Below, piece by piece: positions 10,769 through 19,640 of a DNA stretch of 24,420 nt; positions within the stretch are counted from its first letter, which is position 1, and every line of letters begins with the position of its first letter. The stretch lies in NCBI GenBank assembly GCA_027596195.1, contig JADGJG010000314.1, forward strand, positions 1 through 24,420, written 5' to 3'. This DNA is from Podochytrium sp. JEL0797. Taxonomy: Eukaryota > Chytridiomycota > Chytridiomycetes > Chytridiales > Chytriomycetaceae. Below the pieces are notes generated by a model. The model was given only the letters and a program-made list of their open reading frames with translations, was not told the DNA's origin and did no database searches. Both the position numbers and the translations under genes were made by a program.

Positions 10769-11627
10769 TTTGCTGTTGCTGCAAACGAATCTGCGAACGC
10801 TTTCTCTCCGTCTCATTGTTCCTAATAACCATTTCTTCAATCTGACCAAACGACAAGGGAGCATTCGAGGGCTTTTCGCGCAAAAAGTTGACTTGATCGG
10901 CGCCATTGCTCCATCCCTTGTTTACGCGTTTCAAGACCTTGATGCGGGTGACCATGGGAGAATAGATGGGGTACACGAGTTCAACGGCCGTTCCGAGGAC
11001 ATAGTTGCGGATGGTGATGCTGGACAGGAGTCCTTTGCGTTTGATGTTGAGGAGGACGCCGGCAAAGGCGAGTTTGCGGGGGGAAGAGCGGGACGAGATT
11101 TGTTCGACGAGGAGGACAGAGCCAGGTTCGACGGCGTCGGGCGAGTCTCTGTTGGGGGAGTCAGAAACGAGCGGGTTGAAAGGGCAAGTTTACTTGTTGA
11201 ACAGGGCGGCACGGGCATCCATGTCGTGTCTTTTGCGCATGTCAGCGTCGATTGCGCGCAGAAGGCGGTGGCCTTGGAGTGTCTGGCGCGGATCGGCGGG
11301 CAGCTCGGCGTCGTTGTTTTTGCGAGGAACTTTGAGCAGCGCGGCGGGGGCGGGCAGCGGGAAGAAGGGCGGCAGCGCGTCGCCAGCGTCGTCGTCGCGC
11401 GCTGAGAAAAGCAGTTAGAAGTCGCCTAGTCTTCTCTAGGAAAGCGAGTCGCCTTCGTCTAGGAACACAAAACAGTGTCCTAGCAAAAACAAAGACCCAC
11501 CTGGCCCCTTCTTCTGTCCCGTCTTGGCCTGCTTGACATCCGCTGCATATCCTCGCATTGGCACTAGCAAAGGCCCAAGTCCAAGCTCAAACACTGGCTG
11601 TGCGATCCGTCGGCTCAGTGCAAACAT
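10764..11627 (-). CDS. MRPL19: Mitochondrial large-subunit ribosomal protein bL19m
   Basis: Minus-strand exons 11627-11501, 11401-11194 and 11148-10764 join in phase to 239 aa. The N-terminus (MFALSRRIAQPVFELG, Arg-rich without early acids) looks like a mitochondrial targeting presequence. The bL19 domain starts at GSVLLVEQ; the following LAFAGVLLNIKRKGLLSSIT, IRNYVLGTAVELVYPIYSP and MVTRIKVLKR match the bL19 order (the 'FEGVVIARK', 'GVERVFPLHSP' and 'IEVVRRGKV' segments of bacterial L19). bL19 sits at the large/small subunit interface of the mitoribosome. An extended C-terminal Lys/Arg/Gln-rich helix follows, common in mitochondrial forms. The ATG at 11627 lies 34 bp from the GEP4 ATG on the other strand, so the two mitochondrial genes probably share one promoter. 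Confidence 0.88.
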
Positions 11628-11661
11628 GGTGAGATTTCGAGATTGGAAAAAAAAGCAAACG
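11628..11661. promoter_or_regulatory. 34-bp divergent spacer between bL19m and GEP4
   Basis: The start codons of bL19m (minus, 11627) and GEP4 (plus, 11662) are separated by only 34 bases, including a run of eight A. There is no room for two ordinary promoters, so transcripts probably start inside the partner's coding region or from a shared bidirectional promoter. An in-frame ATG for GEP4 at 11626 would overlap the bL19m start codon and is less likely. Confidence 0.45.
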
Positions 11662-12506
11662 ATGAAAGGCCAAAGCTGGAATCCAAAGGGACTCACATCC
11701 GCATTCTCTCTCTTCACGAAACCAAGTCTCTTCATCCCTCAACTGGCTGTCGACAATATCGCCCGCATTGACTTCAGAGCACTCAAGAAGGCCGGCGTCC
11801 AAGCAGTCTGTTTCGACAAGGACAACACCCTGACCGCTCCCTTTGCTGTAAACATCCATCCCCCCTTTGAGGTACTGTTCCGATGTCTTGGATCATCCAT
11901 CTGCTGCTTCAATTCCTGATTCCATCGAACATCCCCCAACAAAAGGCGGCTTGGAAAGAATGCATTGATTCCTTTGGCTCCAACAACGTGATTATTGTTT
12001 CCAACTCTGCGGGCAGCAACAATGATGTCGGGTTCAAGGAGGTCTGTGTGTTTGAATCGGGATTTCTTGGGATTCCTCTTATCAACCGAATACGCAACCG
12101 CCACAACAGGCCACGCGAATCGAAGAGGCACTGGCAGTGAAAGTTCTGCGACATACGGAAAAGGTATGCGACTGCAGGCCTTTCCTGTGATAGACCAGCA
12201 TTTCAACATTCACAACAGAAACCCGGCGGAACCCAAGACCTTCTCAACCACTTTCCAACCCTTCGATCCTCTCAAATCGCAGTCGTCGGAGACCGTGTCA
12301 TGACGGATGTCGTTTACGGAAACAGCGTGGGTGCATTCACGATTCTCACGACAAAGATTGTAACGGAAGTAGGGGACAACCCGTTTGCGATTCGTATCCG
12401 GAGGTTTGAGAATCGCGTTCTCGTTCCGGTGTTGAAGTGGTTCGGTGTTTGTGCGGTGTCGCATGATTTGGGAGGGGGTGCGGGTGGGTTTGTGAAGCGA
12501 GAATAA
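11662..12506 (+). CDS. GEP4: Mitochondrial phosphatidylglycerophosphate phosphatase GEP4 (HAD family)
   Basis: Exons 11662-11871, 11946-12041, 12110-12163 and 12219-12506 give 215 aa, all joined in phase 0. The enzyme dephosphorylates PGP to phosphatidylglycerol in cardiolipin synthesis at the mitochondrial inner membrane (matrix side). All HAD motifs are present: motif I FDKDNTLTAP (nucleophile Asp, then acid/base Asp), motif II IIVSNSAGSNND, motif III Lys in HTEKKPGG, and motif IV VVGDRVMTDVVYGN. The lead SLFTKPSLFIPQL and the join GFKE/ATRIEEALAVKVLRH match the Gep4 family closely, which supports the small 54-base third exon. The second donor (GTCTGT) is slightly unusual. The end is Gly-rich and basic. 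The TAA stop lies within AATAAA. Confidence 0.92.
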
Positions 12507-12507
12507 A
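12502..12507 (+). terminator. AATAAA poly(A) signal overlapping the GEP4 stop codon
   Basis: The TAA stop (12504-12506) is embedded in AATAAA (12502-12507), the same arrangement as in GST and bL19m. Confidence 0.5.
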
Positions 12508-12845
12508 TGCTGGCAGCCAATTTCAATTCGAAAGGAAGTCAAAGATGAACTTTTTCAATCGCTCATACATGTTTATTTTTCGTGACAAAACGAAACCAAC
12601 AATCCCAATTTGACCTGTCAAACCACTCCGCACGCCCCCCATCCCTTCTCCTTTATTATTAAGAAAAAGTTGGATAGAAAAGGCGCGTTTATTTTCTTTT
12701 TTGCGGTTAGAGATATGCGCGCAGAAGTGGTTTCAGAGGGAGGGAGACGAAAGCTGTTAATGTATTTTCTTGGGATTTGGCGCGTGTTCGAAAATCGCCA
12801 CTCAAAAATACACCCAAAACCGCCAAGCCACACTTTGACGCACAA
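12507..12845. other. Intergenic region upstream of the NACHT-ankyrin gene
   Basis: This contains the palindromic element at 12598-12623 and no recognisable gene. A 3' end for GEP4 and the promoter of the NACHT gene must both lie here. Confidence 0.5.
12598..12623. repeat. Palindromic element, copy 1
   Basis: The sequence AACAATCCC is followed by AATTTGACCTGTCAAAC. The core TTTGAC-CT-GTCAAA is a perfect 6+6 inverted repeat with a 2-base spacer. The same element, with a 5-base insertion between its two parts, recurs at 17735-17765 on the other side of the NACHT gene. TGAC/GTCA half-sites are typical of TALE-homeodomain or bZIP binding; the actual binder is unknown. Confidence 0.6.
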
Positions 12846-15800
12846 ATGGCAAAGATCCGCTGGCCACTCTCCCCTCGATCAAGAAGCCCTGTCGATGATG
12901 AGGTATGACTCTGACGAGGTCGGAGGGAGGAATCGGTACGCCAGATTGTCTCCGGGAGCGGACTGCCAACAGCGCATTCCACCAACTCATGCACCTCCTC
13001 TCATTTGCCTTCTCTTTCTGTTCTCAGCGAACCGAGGTGCCAATGTCTCCTCCGACCTCGCCAACGACTGCTTGGTTCGCGCGCACGTTTTCCCAGCAAA
13101 GCAATCAACGTGAGAACCCTTCCCCACGCCCCCTCTCGTGTAAATATCCATCTCATCTTGACATCGAAATCCACAGTAACACTCTCGGACCTCGAGCGCG
13201 AACTTAAACAACTCAACATCAAGTTTGCCGAAGCCGCCGTCGCCAGGCTTCACCCGCCGCGCGTGAAACAAGGACAGCCGGGTTTCCAGAAGGTCAAGAT
13301 TCTGTTTCAGCAAGTCAAGGGAATCACGGAAACGTCTGAGCTTGCGCTCAAGTATCAGGAGATTAAAATGGGGTTGGGTGAACTTGATTTGGGATCTTTT
13401 GGGGCGGCTGCGGGAACGGGGAGGATGGACAAGCTGAATGATGTCATGTCCAAAGTGAGGATACTCGGATGATTTGATCTTGAGTATTCTTGCAAGGTGT
13501 TGACTGTCCATTATTTTTCTTCGAAAAGGTGTCTGGATCGCTGCCGATTGTTGGAATCGCGTGGAGTTTCGCGTCGATTGGACTTCTCCTGTACAAAACA
13601 GCCCAAGAAACCAACGAGCAGATTTCATCCATTCTCGAAGCTGTGAATACCGCGTATGAACGTTTGGTGCGGCTTGAACGGATTGGAGACGAGGCCATCC
13701 TTCGCGAGACTTTGGCTTCGTTTGTGGATTTGATTGTCAAAGTGTCACTCAAGTGCGTTTCGACTGTTGTGGCGCATTTGAATCTGAGAGGTGAGGAGAG
13801 GTGGCCTTTGAGGTGGACTGGTTGCTCAAACTTTTTCAACCCCAAGGCGTTTCTCGATTCTGGACCGACGTTAACGGCACTCTCTCCGGCAACCTCTCCA
13901 ATCTGAGCAAAGAGCTCCGCCAAACCGTTGCCAGACTCGACACTGCCATCCTCGATACAGTCTTGGCCAACACCCATGCGGCCTTGATTGGAATCAACCA
14001 TCTCCAACACGATGTTGATGAGCTCTTAGAAATTGCGAGAAAACCGGCTTCGCTATTCCCTGCTACGTCGTTGCTCCAGATGAACTTGTTGCAGCTTCTC
14101 AAACCTGTGGAGATTTATGATCGTGTTGTGGAGTTGTTGGAGCCGATTCAACCGGTCGTGCATCGGCGTGGGAATCCGAGGGAGTGGATTTTGGAAGAGG
14201 TTGTGGCGTGGGTGCGTGATGAAGGTGGTCCGAATGTGTTTCATGTGGAAGGGTGTGCGGGGACGGGAAAGAGTGTGGTGGCGGCTTTGGTGGTGGATCA
14301 TGAGGAGATTAAGGAGGAGAGGGATGTGTGTGGGTTTTTCTTTCAATATGCGAAAGCGACTTCGAATCACACGCATGCGATGGTTACGACGCTTATTTGT
14401 CAGGTTTGTTATTATTTGGTATTTATTTTATTTTTGCAAGTAGCTCTAACTGTTTTTTCGACGGTTTACTTAGATTGCAAAACTCGTTCCAGCTGTTCGT
14501 GAGACCACGATTGTTCACTTCTCCGACAATCCGGATTACATCACCGTCAAAACGACGCCTCCAAAACTCTTGTGGCAAAAGCCAATGGCGGAGCTGCGTC
14601 AAATGACGCGACCCATGTTGATTTGCATCGACGCGTTGGACGAATGTGTCGATACCACCAACCACCTCAACGACGCCTTGGCCATGCTGCAAGACTATTG
14701 CACGCGCTTTCCAATCAAGATTCTTGTGACGAGTCGTCCTGCGTCCAAGTTCACCAATACGTTGCGGAACCCGGTTGTGACTGTGCTGGATAAGGAGTCT
14801 AACGCGCGGGATTTGGAGCCCTTCATTAAAGGATACATTGCAGCGCATTGGAGTGATTTTGAGGTGGATCAAGTCGAGCCACTTGCTTCCTCGCTGGCCA
14901 ACGCTGCCGATGGACTCTTCACTTGGGTACGACAAGCGTTGGACGTGATTGACGCGGAGCCTTGGGACAAGGCTGCCAAGGCACGACAATTGATTGAATC
15001 GGGAATTTTGCTGGACCAACTGTTTCTGAACGCGTTGCAGCGCATCCACGTGTTTGACGATGCGGTTGGGTTGGAGATTTTTCACAACGTGGCGTCAGCT
15101 GTGTTGTGTTTGAGGGAGCCGGTGCCCGAATCGGCGTTTTTGGAAGTGACGGGGGTGAAGCATGCGCATAAGGCGGTGCAGGCCATGTCGCCGTTGTTGT
15201 CGCCGCGTGACCATTCTGACACGGACCCGGTCGCGTTTTATCACAAGAGTGTGCCCGAGTTTTTGGTTTCGGTGAATGCGGGACGGTACCGCGTCGATGG
15301 ACGTGTGGCGAACTCGGGCATTGCCAAGAAGTGTATTTCCATCATTCTCAAAACTCGGTTGTCGTCCAAGGACTTTTTGGGGCATGCGAATGCGCTTGTG
15401 GGGGATTTGGGGGAGTTGGAGGAAGGGGGCGTGACTCCGGCGGTGAAGTATGCGTTTTCGCATTGGATTGATCATTTTGATTCGGGGGTGGATACGCGTG
15501 TCGATGGGGAGTTTGAACGGTTTGTGGATAGGTTTGGGGCGGCGGGGTTGTCTGCGGCGGTTAAGAAGGGGAATTCGGTTTTGGTGAGGGCGATTCTTGG
15601 GGTCGGTGGGGGGAGGGAGTTGTTGCAGGAAGCGGATCGGTGTCGGTTTGAATTGAAGATGTCTCCGTTGTTGTACCGTGCTGTGCAGCAGGGTCGGGTG
15701 GAGGTGTGTCAGGCTTTGGTGGAGGAGGGACAGGCGGATGTGAATGCGGTTGGGTTCACGCCCTTCAATCGTGGTGGGGAGTGTGGGAATACGGTGTTGC

Positions 15801-17600
15801 ATGTTGCGGTCAAGTCGAGGATGGATGCGTTGGTGCAGGTTCTGTTGGAAGCCGGAGCGGATTATGCGAAAGAGGATGATTTCGGGCTTTCGGCCTTTTC
15901 GTTTTCGGTTGGGTCTACGAGGCTTGTTATGGCCACGTTTATTCGGAATGAGAAGATGGGGAGGTTGGTGGAGGAAATGGTGAGTGTTTGTTTTGTTTTG
16001 TTTGGATGTTGTATTGATTTTGTGCAACCAGCCTCCGCTTTCCATGTCGATTTGGTTGAATGAGCCTATTGGCGCGATTGATCAAGATCTTGTCAACCAG
16101 GTGTTTGTAGCAGACGAACGTCGGACTGCTCTCCACTACGCGGCCGAGAAGGGCAGAGGGGATGTTGTGGATCAACTCATCGCTGCTGGAGCCACCGTCG
16201 ACGTTCTGGATTCCAAAGGAATGACCCCGTTCTATATGGCCTGTGAATTTGGTTATGCAACTGTCGCGAAATCACTCTTGGTCGAGCATCACGCCCTCGC
16301 CACCGTCCGAACGAGACGAAAATGGTCCGCACTCCATGTCGCGTCTGCCAACGGACACAACGAGATCGTCGAGCTTCTTTTAACGCATCATGCATCAGTC
16401 CACACCATCACCGAAGATCATTCAACGCCCTTGTTCCTCGCGTGCCGACATGGCCACTTTGCTATCGCCGAGCGTCTCCTGGCGGCCTCTGCCGATATCA
16501 ACGCATGCACCGAGGAAGGCAAGAGTCCGTTGTTTATCGCGTGTTCGAATGGGCATCGGGAAATTGCGGAGCTGTTGTTGCAGCGCAAGGCTCAGATTAA
16601 TGCTCGGAGTGTCACGCAGTCGACGGCTTTGTTTATCGCGAGTCAGAATGGGCATGCTGCTGTTGTGGAGCTTTTGCTTGGGTTTGGGGCGGAGATGCAC
16701 ACGAATGAGTTGGATCAGACGCCGTTGTACATTGCGTCGCAGAATGGACATCGGGAGGTGGTGGCTGCGCTGATTCGAGCGGGTGCGGATGTGAATTCCA
16801 GGGATGGGAAGAGGTGGACGGCGTTACATGTCGCGTCGCAGAATGGGTTCAAGGACTGCGCGGAGCTCTTGATTCATGCGGGGGCGGATGTGAATTTGGT
16901 TACGTCGGACCACCTCTCCCCGCTTCATTTAGCGAGTGGGGCGGACCGGGCCAAGGTTGTGTTGCTGCTTTTGAAACATGAGGCGGATGTGAATGGGGGT
17001 GTTGCGCGGCACAAGACGCCGCTGCATTACGCGTGTAAACATGGACGCAGGGATATCGCGCAGGTGTTGTTGGAGAAGGGGGCGTTGGTGAACGCGCTTG
17101 ATTCGACGAGTGATATGCCGATTCATTGGGCGTGTCGGGCGGGATTTTTGGAGGTGGTGCAGTTGCTGGTTGGGGTGCCAGGGGTGGTGGTGGATATGCA
17201 GAATCGGAAGCAGGAGTCGCCGCTTTATTTGGCGTGTTTGTTTGGACATGCGAGAGTTGCGGAGGTGTTGCTTGAGAAGGGGGCGCCGATGGATCAGACG
17301 GATGTGAAGGGGTTTACTCCACTTCATGCGAGTGCGGTGGGGGGGCATGTGGGGTGTGTTTTGTTTTTGGTGTCAGCGGGGGCGAGGGTGGATTCTAGGA
17401 CGGCCGGGCAGTGTACGGCGCTGCATTTGGCGAGTGGGGCGGGGTGGCTGGAGGTTGTGGAGGTGTTAATCGCGTCGAATGCGGATATTAATGCGAGGGA
17501 TGAGTATCAGAATACGCCGTTGTTTTTCGCGTATCAAGGGGGGAAGGATGAAGTGGCGGTGTTTCTAATTGAATGTGGGGCGATGCCACTTGGAGTGTGA
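12846..17600 (+). CDS. NLR-like NACHT NTPase with C-terminal ankyrin repeats
   Basis: Exons 12846-12902, 13028-13109, 13177-13454, 13529-13790, 13847-14403, 14474-15979 and 16032-17600 join in phase to 1436 aa. Residues 1-140 are Ser/Pro- then Lys/Glu-rich. A hydrophobic stretch (LPIVGIAWSFASIGLLLY, 144-161) opens a helical domain up to ~350. The NACHT domain has Walker A GCAGTGKS (362-369), Walker B LICIDALDEC (Asp465, Asp468-Glu469) and LVTSRP (Arg500), followed by a helical region to ~800. Two or three divergent ankyrin repeats follow (from ~809), then 15 regular ones from ~944 to the end (TPLHYACKHG-type signatures). The architecture is that of fungal STAND/NLR-like receptors: ligand-sensing repeats, a nucleotide switch, and an N-terminal effector region. 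The N-terminal domain family is not recognised. Related fungal proteins act in non-self recognition and regulated cell death, but no role is shown here. The start codon and first two exons are the least certain part. Confidence 0.9.
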
Positions 17601-17734
17601 TTGGGGGCAGACTGTTGCTGAAGAAGAGAGGGAAACTACTAGAATCATTGTATAATATCCTTCAAGCTCTTCAAATTCTTCCGTTTCTCTCTTCTCTACT
17701 TGTATGAGATTCTTGGATGCAAAAACAAAACAAA

Positions 17735-17765
17735 AACAATCCCGTTAAAATTTGACCTGTCAAAC
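17735..17765. repeat. Palindromic element, copy 2
   Basis: AACAATCCC, then GTTAA, then AATTTGACCTGTCAAAC. The last 17 bases are identical to 12607-12623 and in the same orientation. It lies 149 bases after the NACHT stop codon; copy 1 lies about 100 bases after the GEP4 stop codon. Confidence 0.6.
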
Positions 17766-18222
17766 CTACCCTCACACCCAAGAACTCCCTCCATTCATTC
17801 AAACCTCCGTGTCCAACCAGTAACTGTCCATCAGCTCATGTGGAAAAAGCCAATGAAACCGTATCCTGCATTCGCGTTTCACGCAGACGGAGCGCGCCGG
17901 CAGAGGTTTTGTTAGTCCCGAAGCACCCCGGTTTTAGTGCCAACAAGCAAGGTGCTCCGTAATGGAGCTGGTGTTCGTTGTCGACCGATCGGCAAAGTAG
18001 CGGGATTAATGCCCCGTGAAGTCGCCATACAAACAGATCGGTATCAAACCGGGTGTGTCTTTCACTGTTGTATTGGATGCCGGGTCGCTCGGCGATCAGA
18101 ACCCTTGGTAAATGGCTCCGTGGCCTTCGGGCTCCTGACCGATTTAAAGTCGCGTCTATTTTTTTTCAATTCCTCGCAAATGATGAAAAATAACCCCCTC
18201 CATTCTGCTATATTGTTCAATA

Positions 18223-18252
18223 GGATGTTGGAGAGAAGGATGTTGGAGAGAA
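18223..18252 (+). repeat. Tandem 15-base repeat just upstream of the rhodanese gene
   Basis: GGATGTTGGAGAGAA occurs twice in direct succession, ending 43 bases before the ATG at 18296. It is purine-rich and probably lies in the 5'UTR or core promoter. Confidence 0.6.
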
Positions 18253-18295
18253 GGAGATGGTGGGACAGCTTTGGCTCGGAAAGAAAATATCGAAA

Positions 18296-18813
18296 ATGAC
18301 GGACTGGTGGGACGCATTTCCGGCACCCAAATCGACCCCCGAGCGATGGACTCATGACCAAGTGGCCGCCTTGATCCAGTCACCTGATGCTGTCGCCGGC
18401 AGGGACTACGTTGTGGTGGACGTGCGCCGCGCCGACTTTGGCGGCGGAACGGTTAAGGGCGCCATCAACGTGCATGCGCAAACGTTCTACGAGAACCTGG
18501 ACGAGTTTGTGGGTAAACACAAGGAGGTGCCGCGAGTGTTCTTCTTTTGCAACAGTTCGAGTCAGACGGCGACGAAGATTGGGCGTGGGCCGCGATGTGC
18601 CATGTGGTGAGGAGTTTTGCTGGTTGTTTCGATGGATGCGAAGGATTGATGTGTGTGTGTGGTTTGGTCTGCAGGTACCAAGACGCGCTTGACGCGAGAG
18701 GCATCAAAACCTCGAAGGCGTTCATTCTTGCGGCGGGGATCAAAGGCTGGGTCGAACAGCACAAAGATGATGGGCTTGTGGAGGGATATGATGCCGAGTT
18801 TTGGAAGCAGTGA
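18296..18813 (+). CDS. Rhodanese-fold phosphatase/arsenate reductase-like protein (Acr2/Ibp1 type)
   Basis: Exons 18296-18606 and 18675-18813 join in phase 2 and give 149 aa, a single rhodanese domain. Features include the CH2A-like stretch DYVVVDVRRADFGGGTVKGA, the NVHAQTFYENLDEFV helix, the putative catalytic Cys85 (VFFFCNSSSQ), RGPRCAMWYQDALDARG after the loop, and AFILAAGIKGWVEQ before the C-terminus. In Cdc25/Acr2/Ibp1 proteins the loop is Cys-X5-Arg-Gly-Pro. Here six residues (TATKIG) sit between the Cys-X5 part and Arg97-Gly-Pro, so the loop is enlarged and activity is uncertain. The substrate may be a phosphoprotein or arsenate; the sequence cannot decide. It is convergent with a weak minus-strand gene that ends 15 bases downstream. 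Confidence 0.85.
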
Positions 18814-18828
18814 GGAATCATTGTAGTA

Positions 18829-19340
18829 TTAAAGGGTTGCTTTTATTTTCAAACCAAGCACATGCTCAGCAGCGGCGGCCAAACCCGCGTACTGTTGGGG
18901 GGTATGGTTGGGAGCTTGTTTGGGTACATTAATCACTCTCTTGACACGGACGTATTCTGGGTTTTGAATGGCCGGCATTTCATCCAAAACATCCCACTCC
19001 AACTCATCCTCCAAAACACCCCCCACATGGCGGGAATGATTAGAAAACAGCCATAAACGCGTTGTCCGGGACGTTTTGGGCTTCACGCGTCCAAATCACT
19101 CGTCACCATCACATCACATTCCTTAAATCCTGGATCCGGAAACGATTCCAAGACAAAATCATGCGACGCGATTGGTGGCGAGGGGATTCCTGGCAGCGAG
19201 GCCAGTACGCCGGGTCTCCGATGAGTCCGTATCTCCGGCGAAGCTCGGGAAGCCGTGCCTGGAACACGATTGGCTTTGAAGTAGCTTTCTTTTTCTTGTG
19301 CCTTGATATGATTTAGAGAGAGCGGAGAAGGAGTGAGCCG
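18829..19340 (-). CDS. Possible small spliced gene of unknown function
   Basis: The last exon (at least 19008-18829) encodes a protein-like segment containing LEWDVLDEMPAIQNPEY, VRVKRVINVPKQAPNHTPQQ and AAAAEHVLGLKIKATL, ending in TAA 15 bases from the rhodanese stop. Upstream on the same strand a frame open from about 19340 to 19107 reads KESYFKANRVPG and SHDFVLESFPDPGFKECDVM. It ends at a GTGACG donor that would join in phase to an acceptor at 19009, with a TTCTAAT branch-like site between. No start codon was identified, and I recognise no family. It could be a short nuclear-encoded organellar protein, or non-coding. Confidence 0.3.
19086..19107 (+). repeat. 22-base dispersed repeat, copy 1
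   Basis: CGCGTCCAAATCACTCGTCACC; a copy with one mismatch lies at 23426-23447 in the same orientation. No target duplication or longer homology was seen around either copy. Confidence 0.5.
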
Positions 19341-19640
19341 TTCATTCCGTTCTGTGTTTTAAGGGCTTGATCAGCGGGCGGAAGCTGGTAAAAATATAAA
19401 AATAAACAAAAAAAACTCACACGGAATATAGTGGAATATGAATATGGAATACAAACCCCTTTTGAATCTCCTCCTCACTGCACCCTTCGTTCGCGCGATT
19501 TCGAGCGATCGAAATTACGTTCCTTAAGGGAAACGCGGTTCCATTTTCGCCTACGAAACTGATCGAAAGCTGCAAGCATTGGATAGCCGCGCGGTTTCCA
19601 AAACTTGTGGTATGTAATTTTATTTTTCGCAGAAGTCGCG

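Larger units (their letters stand above)
17601..18295. other. Intergenic region between NACHT-ankyrin and rhodanese genes
   Basis: It holds the second palindromic element (17735-17765), a small hairpin GCTCC-GTAAT-GGAGC near 17955-17970 and a 15-base tandem repeat (18223-18252). A plus-strand frame open from 17937 to 18299 has no recognisable protein features. No tRNA-like fold was found. Confidence 0.5.

Noticed and set aside
12610..13113. Plus-strand open frame running through the first NACHT exons in another frame
   Set aside because: It does not join in phase to the following NACHT exons, whereas the frame starting at 12846 does through two canonical introns.
14423..16045. Minus-strand open frames of 220 and 316 codons
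   Set aside because: Antisense to the NACHT and ankyrin exons; the products are Arg/His/Pro-rich shadows of the coding strand.
17880..18080. GC-rich structured stretch considered as a tRNA or other RNA gene
   Set aside because: No acceptor stem with matching T-arm could be built; only a 5-base-pair hairpin is evident.
19600..19640. Possible 5'UTR intron of STRAP (GTATGT to CAG)
   Set aside because: The donor-acceptor distance would be about 24 bases, too short compared with all other introns in the window.
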